Assembly (NCBI GenBank): GCA_905203015.1
Contig: CAJKUC010000001.1
Location: 1-64,000 of the forward strand
DNA length: 64,000 bases
Reading direction: 5' to 3'
From: an uncultured Christensenella sp.
Lineage (GTDB): Bacteria; Bacillota; Clostridia; Christensenellales; Borkfalkiaceae
The notes beneath the pieces are model-generated. The model saw only the letters and a program-made list of their open reading frames with translations. It was not told where the DNA came from and did not search any database. This document shows, piece after piece, positions 60,742 to 64,000 of the stretch (position 1 is the stretch's first letter; each line of letters opens with the position of its first letter). Made by a program: the position numbers and the translations under genes.

Positions 60742-61761
60742 ATGGAGCAATTTACGGAAGAAACGCGGAAGGAAGAAGAAATAAAAGCGGCGGAAACGGC
60801 GAGTGCCGTTGCGGCAAAGCGCAAGAAGAAACGGCTGATCGGCGATTATGTCGTCGTGGCGGCGATGGCTGTGCTGATGGCGCTTAACTACGATTTGTTT
60901 ATCGTGAGAAACAGATTCGCTCCGTCTGGGCTGAACGGTGTGGCGACGATGATCGAATATATTACGGGCGGATCGTTTTCGATTGCGTATATGTCGCTTC
61001 TGATCAATATTCCGCTTTGTATTTTCGCTTATTTTTTCACGGAAAAAGAATTCGCTTTGAAAACGTTTGTATTCTGTGTGATTTATTCTGCCGTGTATTT
61101 CGTGTTACAAAAGACGGCGGTGCTTGCAAGATTCCGCTACGATGCCGGGGGCGCGGATACGATTTATCCCGTTCTGATTTCCGGAATGATCGGAGGCGTG
61201 GTGTACGGCGGCGCGTTCCGCAGAAACGGCTCCACGGGCGGAACGGATATCGTTTCAAAGTATCTCAGCAAAAAAAATCCGCACCTGAATTTTTTCTGGG
61301 TGCTTTTTGCTATCAATGCCACCGTGGCGGCGGCTTCCTATTTCGTGTATACGAGTACCGATCCCGTAACGGGCGCGACGGTGCATAATTATAAGCCCGT
61401 GTGCATGTGTATTCTGTATTCGTTCATTTCTTCGTTTATGGCGAACCGCAGCCTGCAGGGCGGAAAATCCGCGTATAAATTCCTGATCATCACGAAGCAT
61501 GCGGAAGAAATCGATCGCGAAATCGTTGAAAAACTGAAACACAGCGCCACGAAACTGATCGGTACGGGCGTTTACAGCAACACAGAACGCGACGTGGTGA
61601 TCTGCGTGGTGAGTAAACACCAGATCGTGGATTTTGAAAACATCATCCGCAAATACCCCGATACTTTCGCTTTCGTGGAAACGGTGAACGAAACGATCGG
61701 TAATTTCAAACAGGTGAAACGGCGTGCCGACGATTCGTTCTATTACGTAGACGAAGCGTAA
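60742..61761 (+). CDS. YitT-family membrane protein, second copy
   Basis: 339 residues. A charged N-terminal tail (EETRKEEEIKAAETAS, about 1-33) absent from the first copy precedes the same plan: membrane helices, NGSTGGTDIVSKYLSKKNPH, and a C-terminal DUF2179 domain with FLIITKHAEEIDREIVEKLK and VVICVVSKHQIVDFE. It carries an extra external loop (VYTSTDPVTGATVHNYKPV) compared with its neighbour. GGCGGAG precedes the ATG. It is co-transcribed with the first copy (85-base gap, no terminator between) and ends at a hairpin. Confidence 0.88.
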   Translation: MEQFTEETRKEEEIKAAETASAVAAKRKKKRLIGDYVVVAAMAVLMALNYDLFIVRNRFAPSGLNGVATMIEYITGGSFSIAYMSLLINIPLCIFAYFFTEKEFALKTFVFCVIYSAVYFVLQKTAVLARFRYDAGGADTIYPVLISGMIGGVVYGGAFRRNGSTGGTDIVSKYLSKKNPHLNFFWVLFAINATVAAASYFVYTSTDPVTGATVHNYKPVCMCILYSFISSFMANRSLQGGKSAYKFLIITKHAEEIDREIVEKLKHSATKLIGTGVYSNTERDVVICVVSKHQIVDFENIIRKYPDTFAFVETVNETIGNFKQVKRRADDSFYYVDEA

Positions 61762-61774
61762 CGCGAGCAGCCGA

Positions 61775-61809
61775 AAAACGGGCGGTTGTTTTTATCCGTC
61801 CGTTTTTTT
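61775..61809 (+). terminator. Terminator after the YitT pair
   Basis: AAAACGGGCGG (61775-61785) pairs with CCGTCCGTTTT (61796-61806, one G-U), with more T after. Confidence 0.8.
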
Positions 61810-61832
61810 GAAAAAAACAGATTGATCGTAGC

Positions 61833-61869
61833 CCCTCTCCGTATTTTCGTTGCAAAAAAACGGAGAGGG
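61833..61869 (-). terminator. Hairpin ending the minus-strand transcript
   Basis: CCCTCTCCGT (61833-61842) and ACGGAGAGGG (61860-61869) are perfect complements. On the minus strand this lies 52 bases after the stop of the 61921-63039 gene. The T-run is inside the loop, so termination strength is uncertain. Confidence 0.5.
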
Positions 61870-61920
61870 AGATTTCTCTTTTTCTATGAAATCTGATGCG
61901 AAAACGGAGGGAAAAGGGAG

Positions 61921-63039
61921 TTACGCTTCTTTCAGTTTTACACATTCTCCCGTAGAAGTGCTCTGGAAAATAACGAAACACCCCGCCGCGTTCTCGAAAG
62001 GCGAAATCGGTACGAACGCGCACACCTCCGCGATGTCTTCCGGCGGATCGTCTTTATTTTCGGCGGGAAAGGCATAGCATATGTATAACGGCGCGCCGTC
62101 TTCGTAGATCACGCCGATCAGGTATTCCTTTTTTCCGTCTTCTTTCACCCTCGCCCAACGGGAAAACGGAAATGCGGAAGACAGGGTGTCGTCTGTTTCG
62201 TACTTTGCGAAAATTTCGTCGATCTCGTCTTTTACGGAACGATAGTAGCGCTGCCCGTCTTCGTCAAACGCGCGGCGTATGTTTTCAGCATTTTCATCCT
62301 GCTCAGATTGCGCCCCCGGGTGCGCGCTTTCTCTTTCATCCGGATCTGTAACGCCCGCATTTTCATCACGTTTAAAAGTCTGCCCGAATCCATCGTTCGT
62401 TTTGCCTCCCGTTTCTGTTTTTTTCGTCTGCTTCGCGGCGGAATAATAATCCGCTTCCGCCATCTGCTCGTCGTCGTATGCTTTGTCGGCGGAAGCAAAC
62501 GCCTGTTGCGCCGCCGTTTGTTGTGCCGCGGAATCGCGCTGTTGCCGCTTTTCTTTATTGGAAGAGGCGGGCGGAGGGGATTGCTCTTCCGCGTTTTCTT
62601 TGCCCGCGGCGTACGATTCGCAGGTTTCCGTTTCGGGCACTTGTGTCGCCGCGATATTTGCGCCGCTCTTCGGCGCAACGGAACACAGCAACGCGTCGAA
62701 ATCATATTCCTTGTCGCCGCTTACGCCGTATGCCAGAGGCGTGATGCCGTTTTTCACAAGGCAGATCACCGCGCAGAAGCCGCCCGATACATCCAGATCG
62801 GAAATCAGATTGAAAAGGCTTTTTCCGCGGAGCGGCAATAGTTCCGTCCGATTTTCCGAATCGGCGATCAGGCAATAGTATTCGCCCGCCGCAAGAGGCG
62901 CAAAACCCACTACGGATACTTCCACGGCGAGATTTTTGCCGTACTGTTCCGCCTTCACCACGCCGCCCACCTGTTTTCCGTCGCCCGAAAATCCGGCGCG
63001 CATTTGGCGCAAAACGCACATTTTTTTGATGAAAATCAT
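61921..63039 (-). CDS. Uncharacterised protein with a low-complexity linker
   Basis: 372 residues, no signal or membrane segment. The N-terminal domain (about 15-125) contains YYCLIADSENRTELLPLRGK and GGFCAVICLVKNGITPLAYG. A disordered linker rich in Glu, Ala, Gln and Lys (about 130-265) follows. The C-terminal domain (about 285-372) contains FPFSRWARVKEDGKKEYLIG, DGAPLYICYAFPAE and FVIFQSTSTGECVKL. This last module resembles a conserved clostridial domain of unknown function that I cannot name. The gene runs opposite to its neighbours and shares a divergent region with the DUF368 gene. Role unknown. Confidence 0.7.
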   Translation of the reverse strand: MIFIKKMCVLRQMRAGFSGDGKQVGGVVKAEQYGKNLAVEVSVVGFAPLAAGEYYCLIADSENRTELLPLRGKSLFNLISDLDVSGGFCAVICLVKNGITPLAYGVSGDKEYDFDALLCSVAPKSGANIAATQVPETETCESYAAGKENAEEQSPPPASSNKEKRQQRDSAAQQTAAQQAFASADKAYDDEQMAEADYYSAAKQTKKTETGGKTNDGFGQTFKRDENAGVTDPDERESAHPGAQSEQDENAENIRRAFDEDGQRYYRSVKDEIDEIFAKYETDDTLSSAFPFSRWARVKEDGKKEYLIGVIYEDGAPLYICYAFPAENKDDPPEDIAEVCAFVPISPFENAAGCFVIFQSTSTGECVKLKEA

Positions 63040-63208
63040 ATTCTTTCACCGTCCGTTTTTTTCTTGTATTGTACTATAATAAACGCGGCGGAAAACATAG
63101 GAAAGAAGATTTTGTTGTCGTTTTTTGCCGAAAACGGATTTTTCGACAAAAAAGAAGCGGAACGGAACGTAAAGTTTTCCCGTGGAAGAAGAAAAGTACG
63201 CTTTCGCC

Positions 63209-63237
63209 TTGACAAAACGTTCTTGTTCTTGTATAAT
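63209..63237 (+). promoter_or_regulatory. Perfect consensus promoter for the DUF368 gene
   Basis: TTGACA (63209-63214), exactly 17 bases, TATAAT (63232-63237). Confidence 0.9.
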
Positions 63238-63299
63238 TAGAGCGTAGGTTGTTTCGATTTTCGCCGTGGGCGGAAGAATAACCGTAAAAGGATGGCGAG

Positions 63300-64000
63300 A
63301 TGGAACAAGATCTGCAGAAAGCATTGATCAGATACAACAGAAAAACGTGGAGTAAAAGCGCGTTGCTCGGATTTTTTATCGGGCTCGCCGTGATCGTTCC
63401 CGGGATCAGCGGATCTACGGTGGCGATTATTTTCAAATTATACGACGCGTTTTTATATGCCGTATCCAATCTTTTCAAACAATTCAAACGCTGTTTTTTC
63501 TTTTTACTGCCGATCGGGATCGGAATTCTGATCGGGCTGGCGGTGGGGTTTTTCACAGTGCAGAAAGCGTTGGAATACATACCTTTCGCGATCGTGGGGG
63601 GCTTTGCCGGGCTGATGAGCGGCGCGTTTCCCGCCGTGAAGGACGAATTGAAAGGGGCGAAAATCACGGGGGGCAGAATCGCGTTGTTTATTGCGGGCGT
63701 GTGTCTTCCGATCGCCGTGGCGCTTCTTTCCGTATTTTTCTCGGGCGGCGCGGGCAAAGATTTTTCCGTATGGTGGAGAATCGTGCTGTGCCTGCCTGTC
63801 GGCGCGATTGTGGGGCTTACGCAGGTGGTGCCCGGGCTTTCGGCAAGCGCGATTCTGATGTCGATCGGCTATTTTACGCCGCTGGTGGAAAGCGTGCACG
63901 TATCGTACTGGAAAGAAAACCCGATAATCTTCTTAACGTATGCGGCGCTCGGCATCGGATTTCTGATCGGGATATTCTTCTCGTCGGGTGTGCTTACGAA
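63300..64000 (+). CDS. DUF368 (PopT-like) polyprenyl-phosphate transporter, N-terminal part
   Basis: About 233 codons, open to the window edge. After a short charged N-terminus the two inverted-repeat signatures of the family are seen: GLAVIVPGISGSTVAIIFKL (about 28-47) and VGLTQVVPGLSASAILMSIG near residue 180, each a re-entrant or membrane helix. Several further membrane helices lie between. DUF368 proteins were recently shown to recycle undecaprenyl phosphate across the membrane for cell-wall synthesis, alongside DedA-family UptA. The start at 63300 follows AAAGG by nine bases. It is strongly transcribed from a consensus promoter. Only the missing C-terminus prevents a full-length statement. 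Confidence 0.9.
   Translation, partial: MEQDLQKALIRYNRKTWSKSALLGFFIGLAVIVPGISGSTVAIIFKLYDAFLYAVSNLFKQFKRCFFFLLPIGIGILIGLAVGFFTVQKALEYIPFAIVGGFAGLMSGAFPAVKDELKGAKITGGRIALFIAGVCLPIAVALLSVFFSGGAGKDFSVWWRIVLCLPVGAIVGLTQVVPGLSASAILMSIGYFTPLVESVHVSYWKENPIIFLTYAALGIGFLIGIFFSSGVLT

Overview
The window is a bacterial chromosome segment of medium GC with Firmicutes-type signals: strong Shine-Dalgarno sites, four exact TTGACA-17-TATAAT promoters, many T-tailed hairpin terminators, and lipoprotein signal peptides on the solute-binding proteins. A SpoIVFA/SpoIVFB-like pair (54.2-56.3 kb) points to a spore-forming lineage of Clostridia. The load of secreted glycosidases and sugar transporters suggests a gut fermenter. 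A Christensenellales-like organism would fit, but that placement is inference. I found no rRNA or tRNA gene and no CRISPR array.

Layout. 0-7.1 kb: sugar and sugar-acid catabolism (3' end of L-fucose isomerase, a GH13 alpha-glucosidase on the minus strand, a mandelate-racemase-type sugar-acid dehydratase, an SDR dehydrogenase), interleaved with three damaged genes. 7.3-16.6 kb: secreted proteins and their likely regulator (an M60-like metallopeptidase overlapping an AraC regulator, two tandem clan GH-A lipoproteins, a wall or membrane-anchored helical-repeat protein). 16.7-22.8 kb: a CUT1-type ABC importer (two permeases, one frameshifted, and a large solute-binding lipoprotein) with a nucleoside hydrolase inside the operon and a calcineurin-like phosphoesterase lipoprotein after it. 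23.0-26.7 kb: a glycerophosphodiester phosphodiesterase, a membrane protein, a 55-codon ORF and a purine-loaded secreted protein. 26.7-28.0 kb: AT-rich debris holding a candidate structured RNA on the minus strand, a DUF2779 fragment and a broken IS1-like transposase.

28.0-51.5 kb is a glycan-utilisation island with different codon habits (Thr ACC and Ile ATA are common, where the flanks prefer ACG and ATC/ATT). It encodes a Gfo/Idh/MocA-like protein, a 1504-residue repeat lipoprotein, a GH43 lipoprotein, a second ABC importer, a GH2 enzyme, a clan GH-A enzyme, two SGNH hydrolase copies (one broken), a regulator joining a sugar-binding fold to a LuxR-type helix-turn-helix, a DUF5107-TPR protein and an aldose 1-epimerase. 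The likely flow is extracellular capture and trimming, import, intracellular deacetylation and hydrolysis, and anomer equilibration. Two minus-strand genes of mobile-element character close it (51.6-53.1 kb). 53.3-64.0 kb returns to core-like genes: YugP-type peptidase, SpoIVFA/SpoIVFB-like pair, RNase E/G, pyruvate kinase, two YitT-family membrane proteins, an uncharacterised minus-strand gene, and the 5' part of a DUF368 lipid-carrier transporter.

The window is rich in broken genes: in-frame deletions, a two-gene fusion, a frameshift, a nonsense codon and partial duplications. They could be real decay or assembly error, and read-level checks would decide. No complete, clearly novel multi-gene system stands out. 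The best leads are the 26.8 kb RNA, the sugar-fold/LuxR regulator with its DUF5107-TPR neighbour, and the slippage-derived SGNH copy.
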